A DNA stretch of 64,000 nucleotides from Streptomyces sp. SW4 (GTDB taxonomy: Bacteria > Actinomycetota > Actinomycetes > Streptomycetales > Streptomycetaceae): the NCBI GenBank assembly GCA_003248315.1, contig QKWM01000004.1, positions 2,849,001-2,913,000 on the forward strand, written 5' to 3'. How positions within the stretch are numbered: position 1 is the stretch's first letter; each line of letters opens with the position of its first letter. Of the stretch, positions 1 through 9,415 are shown one piece after another. A program made the position numbers and the translations under genes. The notes beneath the pieces are model-generated. The model saw nothing but the letters and a program-made list of their open reading frames with translations. It searched no databases and had not been told where the DNA came from.

Positions 1-755
1 TGTACTCCGGCGGCTCCGGGCGGCCCTACCTGGTCGAGGGCGTCGGCGAGGACTTCTGGCCCACCGCCTACGACCGGACCGTCGCGGACGAGATCGTCGC
101 CGTCTCCGACAAGGACTCCTTCCAGATGACCCGGCGGCTGGCCAAGGAGGAGGGCCTGCTGGTGGGCGGCTCCTGCGGCATGGCGGTCGTCGCCGCGCTG
201 AAGGTCGCCGAGCGGCTCACCGAGGACGACGTGGTGGTCGTGCTGCTCCCGGACAGCGGCCGCGGCTACCTCAGCAAGATCTTCAACGACGAGTGGATGG
301 CCGACTACGGTTTCCTGGAGGACGCCGGTCCCAGCGCCCGCGTCGCCGACGTGCTGAACGACAAGGAGGGCGGCGCCATCCCGTCCCTCGTCCACATGCA
401 CCCGGACGAGACGGTCGGCCAGGCCATCGAGGTGCTGCGCGAGTACGGCGTCTCCCAGATGCCGATCGTCAAGCCCGGCGCCGGTCACCCGGACGTGATG
501 GCCGCCGAGGTCGTCGGCTCGGTCGTGGAGCGCGAGCTGCTGGACGCGCTGTTCGCCAAGCGGGCCTCGCTGGAGGACCCGCTGGAGAAGCACATGTCCG
601 CCCCGCTGCCCCAGGTCGGCTCCGGTGAGCCGGTCGCGGACCTGATGGCGGTGCTCGGCCGGGCCGACGCGGCGATCGTGCTCGTCGAGGGCAAGCCCAC
701 CGGCGTGGTGAGCCGGCAGGACCTGCTGGCCTTCCTGGCGAAGACCGGCGCGTGA
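1..755 (+). CDS. Cystathionine beta-synthase, C-terminal part (5' end outside window)
   Basis: Pyridoxal-phosphate enzyme that condenses homocysteine with serine in transsulfuration. The reading frame is open from base 3 and ends at TGA 753-755. The first ~100 residues are the end of the fold-type II catalytic domain, including GGSCGMAVVAAL and LLPDSGRGYLSKIF near the cofactor phosphate site. Two CBS motifs follow (IPSLVHMHPDETVGQAIEVL and a second from KHMSAPLPQVG to RQDLLAFLAKTGA), as in full-length cystathionine beta-synthases. The enzyme is cytoplasmic. No frame break is seen. The stop lies inside a 15-bp tandem repeat. An O-acetylserine-dependent sulfhydrylase is the alternative, but the paired CBS domains favour this call. 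Confidence 0.93.
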   Translation, partial: YSGGSGRPYLVEGVGEDFWPTAYDRTVADEIVAVSDKDSFQMTRRLAKEEGLLVGGSCGMAVVAALKVAERLTEDDVVVVLLPDSGRGYLSKIFNDEWMADYGFLEDAGPSARVADVLNDKEGGAIPSLVHMHPDETVGQAIEVLREYGVSQMPIVKPGAGHPDVMAAEVVGSVVERELLDALFAKRASLEDPLEKHMSAPLPQVGSGEPVADLMAVLGRADAAIVLVEGKPTGVVSRQDLLAFLAKTGA

Positions 756-809
756 GCCCCGGCCCCGTAAGCCCCGGCCCCGTAAGCCCCGGCCCGTAAG
801 CCCGGCCCC
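752..809. repeat. 15-bp tandem repeat at the 3' end of the cystathionine beta-synthase gene
   Basis: Four head-to-tail units of the type GTAAGCCCCGGCCCC (752-766, 767-781, 782-795, 796-809). The first overlaps the stop codon. The last two units are 14 bp, and the short unit differs by one base in a C run, consistent with the base-loss seen elsewhere in the window. Confidence 0.85.
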
Positions 810-1161
810 GGGTGAACCGGGGTGAACGGGCGGTGCCGGGGGCCCGGACGCAGGCCGTGGGCGGCCGGAGCGGACTTCTCCGAAGTGGTACGCGCGTGTC
901 ACGTCCGCGCAGCACGTGCTTAACACCGGTCCGTCACAGTGGGGTTGTCGGCACAGGGGGTGGGAGCGGCTCCCCGCCTTCCGTCCGGCAGCGAACGGCG
1001 TCACGGACCTCCGGAGCGGCTCCCGGACCTCCCAGGACGCCACGGACGCGCCGCCCGGGCCCACGGCCCGGCCCCGCGTCCCTCGCGGGGACCGCCGTCG
1101 TCCCGCCCCCGGACACGGGGGTGCGGCGGTCCCCGCGCTTCGTCTTTGCGGGGCGGGGCCG
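810..1161. other. Non-coding spacer between convergent genes
   Basis: About 350 bp between the cystathionine beta-synthase stop and the end of the minus-strand membrane protein gene. No reading frame here looks like a protein: predicted peptides are low-complexity Arg/Pro/Gly. I see no clear terminator or promoter, only GC-rich short inverted repeats. Confidence 0.5.
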
Positions 1162-1606
1162 TCAGTCCTGCCAGGCGTCGTCCCGGTCGCCGTCGCGTGC
1201 GGCGGCCTTGCGGCGCCGGAACAGGTCGGGATGGGTGCGGGCGGCCTGCACCACGTTGACGCCGACGATGCCGGCCCAGGCGACCAGCAGCCCGGGAGTT
1301 CGGCGATGCCGCCGCCGATCGCCGACAGCGGGACGGCGAGGACCAGCGACACGATCGCGAACCCGAACCGCTCCCCCAGGAGTCCGTGGGCCTCGGCGAC
1401 CGGGCGTCCCGGGCCACCTGCATCCGCTGCTCCGCCAGCTGCCGGCGCATCCGGCGCTCCACCGCGCCGTCGATGCGCTGGTCGACCTTCTCCAGGAAGG
1501 AGTCGACCAGCGCGGACTCGTACTCCTCGCCCAGTTCCCTGCGGGCCTGGAGAGTGGCGTCGAGTTCCTTCTTCAGGTCGGTGTCCCGCGCGTCCATTCC
1601 GGTCAT
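1162..1606 (-). CDS. Small integral membrane protein, function unknown
   Basis: About 148 residues once two missing bases are restored (near 1294 and 1402). The first ~70 residues are charged and probably helical (LKKELDATLQARRELGEEYE then DQRIDGAVERRMRRQLAEQR), like a cytoplasmic coiled segment. Two membrane segments follow (FGFAIVSLVLAVPLSAIGG, then LPGLLVAWAGIVGVNVVQAA) and a short charged tail. The start at 1606 gives MTGMDARD; 1597 is possible. I recognise it only as a conserved Streptomyces membrane protein. It is convergent with the cystathionine beta-synthase gene and divergent from the RpiR regulator. Confidence 0.75.
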
Positions 1607-1760
1607 ACGGCCCACGGTAGGCAGCGGGACGGCCGCCGGCACTGGGGTTAGCCCCCGTTTCGGGCGGGGGACGGCCCGGCCTCCCTGCCCTCCGCGGCTG
1701 TATAACGGTATGCAGAGTTGATGACGCCTGAATAGGCCGAGGGATCGAGGGGAGCACGTC

Positions 1761-2615
1761 ATGAGCGGGACCGGAAGCGGCGCGGACGGCCCGGCCGCGC
1801 GGCTGCAGGCGCTCTTCGAGGGACACCGGCTCACGCCGACGCAGCGGCGCATCGCGCACAGCATGGTGCGGCGCGCCGCCGACGTGCCGTTCCTGTCCAG
1901 CGTGGAGCTGGCCGAGCTGGCCGGGGTCAGCCAGCCGTCCGTCACCCGCTTCGCCGTGGCCCTCGGCTTCGACGGCTACCCGGCCCTGCGCCGCCACCTG
2001 CGGGAGGTCGCCCCCGCGGAACCGGCCGCCGAGCCCGGCGCCCACAACGAATACCAGCAGGCCGTCGAGGCCGAGATCGAGAACCTGCGCCACCTGGCGG
2101 CCGCCCTGGCCGATCCGGGCCCCGTGCACGAGGCGGGGCGCGTCCTCGCCGCGAGCCGGCCGCTGCCGGTCCTCGGGCTGCGCGCCGCCGCCGCCCAGGC
2201 CCACGGCTTCGCCTACTTCGCCGCCAAGGTCCATCCGGACGTCCGGCTGCTCAACGAGGGCGGCACGATGCTCCACGACCGGATCGACGCCGCCGTGCGG
2301 GCCGGCGCGACCGCCCTGCTCTGCTTCGCGCTGCCCCGGCACCCCCGCGAGGTCGTCGACACCCTCACCCACGCCAAGGAGGCGGGGCTCACCGTCGTCA
2401 CCGTCGCCGACTCCGCCTTCGCGCCCGTCGCCAAGGTGTCCGACCTGCTGCTGCCCGCCGCCGTCGGCACCGGGCTCGCCTTCGACACCGCGTGCGCGCC
2501 GATGCTGCTCGGCCGGGTCCTGCTGGAGGCCATGTGCGACGACCTGCCGGACGCGCAGGCACGGCTGGAGGAGTTCGACGCCAAGGCCGCGGCGCGGAAC
2601 CTGTTCGTGGAGTGA
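1761..2615 (+). CDS. MurR/RpiR-family transcriptional regulator
   Basis: 284 residues, intact. The N-terminal ~80 residues form an RpiR-type helix-turn-helix (LTPTQRRIAHSMVRRAADVP, then VELAELAGVSQPSVTRFAVA). A SIS sugar-isomerase-like ligand domain follows from about residue 115 to 265, including LPVLGLRAAAAQAHGFAYFA. ATG at 1761 is preceded by GAGGGGAG about 6 bases away. Such proteins usually repress or activate catabolic genes in response to a phosphosugar or amino-acid-derived ligand. It lies about 2.3 kb from the hut operon, so it is a candidate hut regulator, but that is inference: a membrane protein and a decarboxylase gene lie between them. Confidence 0.92.
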   Translation: MSGTGSGADGPAARLQALFEGHRLTPTQRRIAHSMVRRAADVPFLSSVELAELAGVSQPSVTRFAVALGFDGYPALRRHLREVAPAEPAAEPGAHNEYQQAVEAEIENLRHLAAALADPGPVHEAGRVLAASRPLPVLGLRAAAAQAHGFAYFAAKVHPDVRLLNEGGTMLHDRIDAAVRAGATALLCFALPRHPREVVDTLTHAKEAGLTVVTVADSAFAPVAKVSDLLLPAAVGTGLAFDTACAPMLLGRVLLEAMCDDLPDAQARLEEFDAKAAARNLFVE

Positions 2616-2916
2616 CGGCGCCCCGGCGGCCCTCTCCGGCCTCCCCGGCCCCCCCGGATTTCTCAGATTCGTCTCACGTTCCCGCACTAACGTGCCACGT
2701 CTCACACGCGAAACGCCGCGACCGGCAGCCCGGACGCCGGCCCGGACGACAGCCGTACGACGACGGACGGCGGCGGACGGCCACGGGCGGCCGCGGACGG
2801 CGGCGGACGATGGACGACGTACGCGAGACGAAGGACGGGAGACGGAGGCGGACGTGGCACGCGGAGGACAGGGGCTTGCTCGGGTGGCCGTCGTCGTGCG
2901 GGCGGGAGCGGCACCC
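2616..2916. other. Spacer rich in GGAC/CGGACG repeats
   Basis: About 300 bp between the RpiR gene and the next membrane protein. The section 2745-2830 is a run of degenerate CGGACGGC-type short repeats. The frame of the downstream gene is open back to 2692, but that extension is Arg/Thr-rich and unlike a real N terminus, so I treat it as non-coding. Confidence 0.5.
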
Positions 2917-3438
2917 ATGTGGTGGCTGGGCGTACTCGCGGCGGGCATCGGCCTGCTGGTGCCGGGGCTGACCGGCCGGCGGATCGGCGTGCTGGCCGGG
3001 GCGGCCCTGTTCCTGGTCGCCGCGGCCGTCGTGGCGTACGTCCGCCGCGGCCGCTACACCGCGCTCGCCCGCGCTGCCGCCCGCGCGGGCAAGCACGACG
3101 TGCTCCAGGACCGCGCGGTCACCACGCGCAACTGGCGCCGGGGCCACCGCTGGTGGCTGCTGCTCGCCTTCCTCGCCGCCCTGGGCAGCGCCTTCGCCGC
3201 GCCCGCCGCCGGCGGGATGCTCCTGGCCGGCTGCGGAGCGGGCCTGTGGCTCAAGGCCGCCTGGCTGGGGCGCCGGGAACGCGCCGGGGACGCCCTGCTG
3301 TGGGTGCGCGTCGACTGGCTCGGCCGGGGCGCCGGCCGTCCCGCCGGCAAGGCGGTCAGGTCCTACCGCAGCACCGGCATCGCGGCGGGCGACGCGGCTC
3401 CGGGCGGATCCCGGCGGAAGGCGCCGGCACTCGTGTGA
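2917..3438 (+). CDS. Hypothetical four-segment membrane protein
   Basis: 173 residues, intact. ATG at 2917 follows GGGAG about 9 bases upstream and begins directly with a membrane helix (MWWLGVLAAGIGLLVPGL). A second helix follows (IGVLAGAALFLVAAAVVAYV), then a basic cytoplasmic stretch of ~40 residues, two more helices (WWLLLAFLAALGSAF and GGMLLAGCGAGLWLKAAWL) and a basic tail of ~45 residues. No family is recognised. It is convergent with the decarboxylase gene downstream. Confidence 0.7.
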   Translation: MWWLGVLAAGIGLLVPGLTGRRIGVLAGAALFLVAAAVVAYVRRGRYTALARAAARAGKHDVLQDRAVTTRNWRRGHRWWLLLAFLAALGSAFAAPAAGGMLLAGCGAGLWLKAAWLGRRERAGDALLWVRVDWLGRGAGRPAGKAVRSYRSTGIAAGDAAPGGSRRKAPALV

Positions 3439-3531
3439 CGCGGCCGGCAGGGGCGCGCCGTCGCCGAGGGGCGTGAGGGCCCGCGGCCCCGCCCCGCCTT
3501 TCGGCTCCCGCGCCCCGCGTCGGCCACACCC

Positions 3532-4926
3532 CTACGGCCTGCGGTCGCCGGTGAGCGCGTCGGCGTGCGCACCTCCGGCCTCCGCCACGATCTCCTCGAC
3601 CGACTGCGCCTCGCGCACCACGGCGAAGGAGACGCCCCGTCGGAGTCCGTCCAGAAGCCGTACACCGCAGGCCGGGCCAGCGAGTTGTAGGCGTAGTGGT
3701 GCGCGAAGTAGTACGCCCCGTGTCCAGCGCCGCCACGTGGTCGCCCTGCTCCAGCAGCGGCAGCTTCCGGCCCGCCGCGAGCAGGTCGCCCGCGAAGCAG
3801 GCCGGCCCGGCCACGTCCTGCACCACGGCCGGCCCCTCCTTGGGCCTGCCCTTGGCGTCGTACGCGGCGATCCGCAGCGGCCAGGCGCCCGGCGCGTACA
3901 CCGTCCGCGTGGCGACCTGCACGCCCGCGTGCGTGACCGCGACCGGACGGCCGCCGGCGCTCTTGGCGTACTCCACCCGGGCCACCACCGTCCCGTGCTT
4001 GGCCAGCAGGGACCGGCCGAACTCGGTGACCAGGCCGTACCGCCCGTCGAACAGCCCCGGCACCGCCTCCCGCAGCACCCGGACGTACTCGGCGAAGGTC
4101 GGCGTCGTCGCGTCCGAGGCGAAGTTCACCGGCAGGCCGCCGCCGATGTCGAGCGTGTCGATCTGCCGGCGTCCGGCGCGCGCGTTGATCTCCTCGGCCA
4201 GCGCGTACGTCTCCCGCACGCCCTCGGCCATCAGCGGCAGCGGTATGCCCTGGGACCCGGTGTGGGCGTGCAGCCGGGTCAGCCACGGCCGGTCCAGATA
4301 CGCCCGCACCACCCACTCCCGGGCCCCGGGGTCCCGCAGCGCCACCCCGAACTTCGAGGTCGCCGTGGCCGTCGACAGCGCCTCGATCGCACCGCCGCCG
4401 ACCTGGGGGTTCACCCGCAGGCCGAGCGGTGAGCGGCTCGGCGTCACGGCACCGGCTCCCGCGCCACCGGGGCCGCGGGGGCCATCAGCGCGTCGATGCG
4501 CTCCAGTTCCTGCGGGTTGTCCGCGTTGACGGCGATGCCCAGGGCCAGCGCCTGGCGCAGCTCGGCCGGGGTCTTCGCGGGCGAGTCCAGCACCGTGCGC
4601 TCGGCCGGCACCCCGGCGGCCCGGGCCAGCGCCAGTTCGCCGGGGCTGGCGACCTCCGCGCCGATGCCCTCCTCGTGCAGCAGCCGCAGCACCGGCACGA
4701 GCGGTGCCGCCTTCACGGCGAACGCGTGCAGCACCGGTGTCCCCGGCGTCGTCACCGCGTCGAACGCCGCCCGCAGCCCGGCCGCCGACTCCCGGATCCC
4801 GGTGACGTCGAGCAGTCCGGCCAGGGGCGCGTCCGGCCCGAGCAGCCCCTGCTCCACCGCCGCCCGCACGGCCTGGTCCCGCCGCGCGGACCGCTCCCCG
4901 CCGGCGCCGTCGTCGACCTGTCCCAT
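3532..4926 (-). CDS. Fold-type III PLP-dependent decarboxylase (diaminopimelate/ornithine decarboxylase family)
   Basis: About 465 residues after restoring three bases (near 3636, 3718 and 4459). It has the family landmarks in order: HAFAVKA with the PLP-binding lysine, a HTGSQG motif, DTLDIGGGLPV glycine loop, EFGRSLLAKHG, GPACFAGD corresponding to the catalytic cysteine motif, and GAYYFAHHYAYN near the C terminus. These enzymes remove CO2 from basic or diamino acids. The substrate cannot be told from sequence. It is divergent from hutU across 169 bp and may share the regulatory sites there. Having a separate lysine-pathway decarboxylase elsewhere would be normal, so I do not call it lysA. 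Confidence 0.85.
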
Positions 4927-5016
4927 CCGATCCCCGTCCCGTCGATGCCTGCACCCGTGGCTCCCATGCGTCCCAGCCAAACATCCGCGACGGCCCGGTG
5001 CCGAGCCCACCCCGTA

Positions 5017-5052
5017 TTGACTAGCCATATTCACCAGGTCAGGATGTGAATA
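5017..5052 (+). promoter_or_regulatory. Probable hutU promoter with overlapping operator
   Basis: A -35 TTGACT (5017-5022) and -10 CAGGAT (5040-5045) are separated by 17 bp. A perfect inverted repeat, TATTCAC (5028-5034), 11 bp, GTGAATA (5046-5052), lies across the -10 element, the position expected for a repressor operator. The region is clearly AT-richer than its surroundings. hutU starts 44 bp downstream with an AGGAGG ribosome site. Confidence 0.6.
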
Positions 5053-5095
5053 ACGCAGCAACATTCCGTCGGGAGCGAGCCCAGCAGGAGGCACC

Positions 5096-6795
5096 ATGTC
5101 CGGACCCCGTCCTGTCCGAGCGCCGCGCGGCACCACGCCGAGCGCCCTGGGATGGCAGCAGGAGGCCGCCCTGCGGATGCTGCAGAACAACCTGGACCCG
5201 GAGGTCGCCGAGCACCCCGACAAGCTCGTCGTCTACGGCGGCACCGGCAAGGCGGCCCGCGACTGGCGCTCCTTCGACGCCATGGTCCGCACCCTGAAGA
5301 CCCTCCGGCAGGACGAGACGATGCTCGTCCAGTCCGGCCGCCCGGTCGGCGTCATGCAGACCCACGAGTGGGCCCCGCGCGTCCTCATCGCCAACTCCAA
5401 CCTCGTCGGCGACTGGGCCACCTGGGAGGAGTTCCGCCGCCTGGAGGCCCTCGGCCTGACCATGTACGGGCAGATGACGGCCGGCTCCTGGATCTACATC
5501 GGCACCCAGGGCATCCTCCAGGGCACCTACGAGACCTTCGCCGCCGTCGCCGCCAAGAAGTTCGGCGGCTCCCTCGCCGGGACCATCACCCTCACCGCCG
5601 GCCTCGGCGGCATGGGCGGCGCCCAGCCGCTCGCCGTGACGATGAACGACGGCGTCGCGATCTGCGTCGACTGCGACCCGCGCGCCATCGACCGCCGCAT
5701 CGAGCACCGCTACCTCGACGTGAGGGCCGACTCCCTCGACCACGCCCTCCAGCTCGCCGTCGAGGCCCGGGACCGGCGCAGGCCGCTGTCCATCGGCGTC
5801 CTCGGCAACGCCGCCGAGCTGGTGCCCCAGCTGCTCGCCATGGGCGCCCCCATCGACATCGTCACCGACCAGACCTCGGCCCACGACCCCCTGTCGTACC
5901 TGCCCGTCGGCATCGCCTTCGAGGACATGGCCGACGCCGCCGCCAAGGACCCGGCCGGCTTCACCACCCGCGCCCGCGAGTCCATGGCCCGGCACGTCGA
6001 GGCCATGGTCGGCTTCCTCGACGCAGGCGCCGAGGTCTTCGACTACGGCAACTCCATCCGCGGCGAGGCCAAGCTCGCCGGCTACGAGCGCGCCTTCGCC
6101 TTCCCCGGCTTCGTCCCCGCCTACATCCGCCCCCTGTTCTGCGAGGGCAAGGGCCCCTTCCGGTGGGCCGCGCTGTCCGGCGACCCCGCCGACATCGCCC
6201 GCACCGACCAGGCCATCCTCGACCTCTTCCCCGAGAACGAGTCCCTGGCCCGCTGGATCCGCATGGCCGGCGAGAAGGTCCACTTCCAGGGCCTGCCCGC
6301 CCGCATCTGCTGGCTCGGCTACGGCGAGCGCGACAAGGCCGGCGAGCGGTTCAACGACATGGTCGCGAGCGGCGAGCTGTCCGCGCCCGTCGTCATCGGC
6401 CGCGACCACCTCGACTGCGGCTCCGTCGCCTCCCCTACCGCGAGACCGAGGCCATGCGCGACGGCTCCGACGCCATCGCCGACTGGCCGCTGCTCAACGC
6501 CATGGTCAACGTGGCCTCCGGCGCCTCCTGGGTCTCCGTCCACCACGGCGGCGGCGTCGGCATGGGCCGCTCCCTCCACGCCGGCCAGGTGACGGTCGCC
6601 GACGGCACCGCGCTCGCCGGGGAGAAGATCCGCCGGGTCCTCACCAACGACCCCGGCATGGGCGTCATCCGGCACGTGGACGCCGGGTACGACATCGCCG
6701 AGTCGGTCGCCGAGCAGCGCGGGGTGCGGGTGCCGATGCGCGAGGGCGACGACGCGGGCCGGGGTAGCGACATGCGCGAGGGTGACCCGGCGTGA
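5096..6795 (+). CDS. hutU: Urocanate hydratase (urocanase)
   Basis: Second step of histidine catabolism: urocanate plus water to imidazolonepropionate, with NAD+ as a tightly bound prosthetic group; cytoplasmic. About 566 residues, usual for the family. Visible family signatures include VVYGGTGKAARDW, LIANSNLVGDWATWEEF, TLTAGLGGMGGAQPLAV, the ICWLGYGERDKAGERFND region and DHLDCGSVAS preceding SGASWVSVHHGGGVGMG near the C terminus. One base is missing near 6434 in a C run, splitting the frame. ATG at 5096 has AGGAGG 4 bases upstream. The stop overlaps the GTG of the next gene, indicating translational coupling in a hutU-amidohydrolase-hutF-hutI operon. Confidence 0.97.
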
Positions 6796-8014
6796 GCTTC
6801 CACAGCATGTGGGCGGAGCTGCTGCCGATCGGCCGCAGCTCCGCCTCCGGCGGCTACCGGCGCTTCGCCTGGACCGCGGCCGACGCCGACTGCCGGGCCT
6901 GGTTCGAGCAGCAGGCCCGCTCCCGCGGGCTGGCCTACGAGACCGACCGCAACGGCAACCAGTGGGCCTGGCTCGGCGACCCGGCCGCCGGGAACGCCGT
7001 CGTCACCGGCTCCCACCTGGACTCCGTACCCGACGGCGGCGCCTTCGACGGCCCCCTCGGCGTGGTCTGCGCTTTCGCCGCCCTCGACGAACTGCGCGGG
7101 AGGGGAGCGCGGTTCACCAGGCCCGTCGGCATCGTCAACTTCGGCGACGAGGAGGGCGCCCGGTTCGGCCTCGCCTGCGTCGGCTCCCGGCTCACCGCCG
7201 GCGCGCTCACCGTCGAGCAGGCCCACCGGCTGACCGACGGCGACGGGATCACCCTGCCGCAGGCCATGGAGGTCGCCGGCCACGACCCCGAGGCCATCGG
7301 CCCCGACCCCGAGCGGCTGGAGCGCATCGGCGCCTTCGTCGAACTGCACGTCGAACAGGGCCGCGCCCTGGACCTGTCCGGCGACGCCATCGGCATCGCC
7401 AGCGCCATCTGGCCGCACGGCCGCTGGCGGTTCGACTTCCGCGGCGAGGCCAACCACGCCGGCACCACCCGCCTCACCGACCGCCGCGACCCGATGCTGA
7501 GCTACGCCGAGACCGTTCTGGCCGCCCGCCGCGAGGCCGAACTCGCCGGTGCCGTCGCCACCTTCGGCAAGATCGCCGTCGAGCCGAACGGCGTCAACGC
7601 CATCCCCTCCCTGGTGCGCGGCTGGCTGGACGCCCGCGCCGCCGGGCAGGAGGCCCTGGACACCGTGGTGAACGGGGTGGAGAAGACCGCCCGCGCCCGG
7701 GCCGAGGCCCACGGCGTGGCCCTCGACGTCGAACGCGAGTCCTTCACGCCCGTCGTCGAGTTCGACCACGCCCTGCGCGACGAGCTGGCCCGCATCCTCG
7801 GCAAGGACACCGACCCGCGCTGCGGGTCCCCGTCCTCGGCACCGGCGCCGGACACGACGCCGGAATCCTCTCCGGACGCATTCCGACCGCCATGCTGTTC
7901 GTGCGCAACCCCACCGGTGTCTCGCACTCCCCGGCCGAGTTCGCCGCCGAGGACGACTGCGTGGCCGGGGTCACCGCCCTCGCCGACGTACTGGAAGGAC
8001 TGGCCTGCTCGTGA
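6792..8014 (+). CDS. M20-family amidohydrolase (allantoate amidohydrolase-like) within the hut operon
   Basis: About 407 residues with one base missing near 7814. It has the binuclear-metal motifs of M20 amidohydrolases: TGSHLDSVPDGGAFDGPLGV, NFGDEEGARFG, ELHVEQGRALD, GEANHAGTT and the C-terminal TGAGHDAGILSGRIPTAM. The group includes allantoate and N-carbamoyl-amino-acid hydrolases. It is coupled to hutU (GTGA overlap) and to hutF (GTGA overlap), so it is embedded between histidine genes. No hutG is present in the operon, so I infer that it may hydrolyse N-formylglutamate to glutamate plus formate, but sequence alone would support only an N-acyl/carbamoyl amidohydrolase. Confidence 0.88.
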
Positions 8015-9374
8015 CCGTCTCGCAGCGGACCTACTGGCTGGAGCACGCCTGGCTCGGCACGCACGTCGAGCCGGGCGTCACCGTGACGGTGTCCGCCGGC
8101 GGCCCCGCGGGCGCGGGCGGTCGCATCACCGCCGTCCGCCGGGACACCCCCGCCCCGCCGCCCGGCGCCGAGGTCCTGCGCGGGCTGACGCTCCCCGGCC
8201 TCGCCAACGCCCACAGCCACGCCTTCCACCGCGCCCTGCGCGGCACCGTCCAGGTAGGCTCCGGCACCTTCTGGACCTGGCGCGAGGTCATGTACACCGT
8301 CGCCGACCGGCTGACCCCGGAGACCTACCACCAGCTGGCCCGCGCGGTGTACGCGGAGATGGCACTCGCCGGCATCACCGCCGTCGGCGAGTTCCACTAC
8401 GTCCACCACGCCCCCGGCGGCACCCGCTACGCCGACCCCAACGCCATGGGCGAGGCGCTGATCGAGGCCGCCGCCGAGGCCGGCATCCGCATCACCCTGC
8501 TGGACACCTGCTATCTGTCGGCCGGCTTCGGGCAGCCTCCCGACCGCCACCAGCTCCGCTTCTGCGACGGGACGGCCGAGGCCTGGGCGGAACGCTGTGC
8601 AGTTCTCAAGGAACGGGATCACGCACGGATCGGGGCGGCCGTCCACTCGGTGCGGGCCGTGCCCGCCGGCGAGCTGACCACCGTGGCCCGCTGGGCCGAG
8701 GAACGGCGGGCGCCGCTGCACGTCCACCTGTCCGAGCAGACCGCCGAGAACGACGCCTGCCGTGAGGCCCACGGGTGCACGCCCGCCCGCCTGCTCGCCG
8801 ACCACGGCGTCCTCGGGCCCCGCACCACCGGCGTCCACAACACGCACCTCACCGACGAGGACATCGCCCTGATCGGCGGCAGCGGCACCGGCACCTGCAT
8901 GTGCCCGACCACCGAACGGGACCTCGCCGACGGCATCGGACCCGCCGCCGCCCTCCAGGCCGCCGGCTCACCGCTCAGTCTCGGCTCCGACAGCCACGCC
9001 GTCGTCGACCTCCTCGAAGAGGCCCGCGCGATGGAACTGAACGAGCGGCTGCGCACCCGCACCCGCGGCCACTGGACGGCCGCCGCCCTGCTGCGCGCCG
9101 CGACCGCCGACGGTCACGCCGCCCTCGGCTGGGACGGCACCGGCACCATCGAGCCCGGCGCCCGCGCCGACCTGACGACGATCGCCCTCGACTCGGTCAG
9201 AACGGCGGGGCCCCCGACCCGGCTCGGCGCCGAGACCGCCGTATTCGCCGCGACGGCCGCGGACGTACGGCACACGATCGTCGCGGGCCGGCACGTCGTC
9301 CGCGACGGGCCCACACGCTCGTCCCCGACGTGCCGCGGGCGCTGGCCCGTGCCGTCGAAGCCCTGCGGGCCTGA
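8011..9374 (+). CDS. hutF: Formimidoylglutamate deiminase
   Basis: Amidohydrolase that converts N-formimidoylglutamate to N-formylglutamate and ammonia, the deiminase branch of histidine breakdown. About 454 residues. The metal site is visible as GLANAHSHAFHRALRG near residue 65, LHVHLSEQ, GVHNTHL and LSLGSDSHAVVD. One base is missing near 9310, so the last ~24 residues (ending LARAVEALRA) are read in another frame. GTG at 8011 overlaps the previous stop. hutI follows 41 bp later in the same operon. Confidence 0.93.
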
Positions 9375-9415
9375 CCACCGCCCGACCCCGCCCCCACGAG
9401 GACCTCACAGACACC

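Noticed and set aside
5039..6409. Long minus-strand frame opposite hutU
   Set aside because: Composition (Gly/Asp/Val/Glu) is that of the complementary frame of a biased gene, and hutU is certain on the plus strand.
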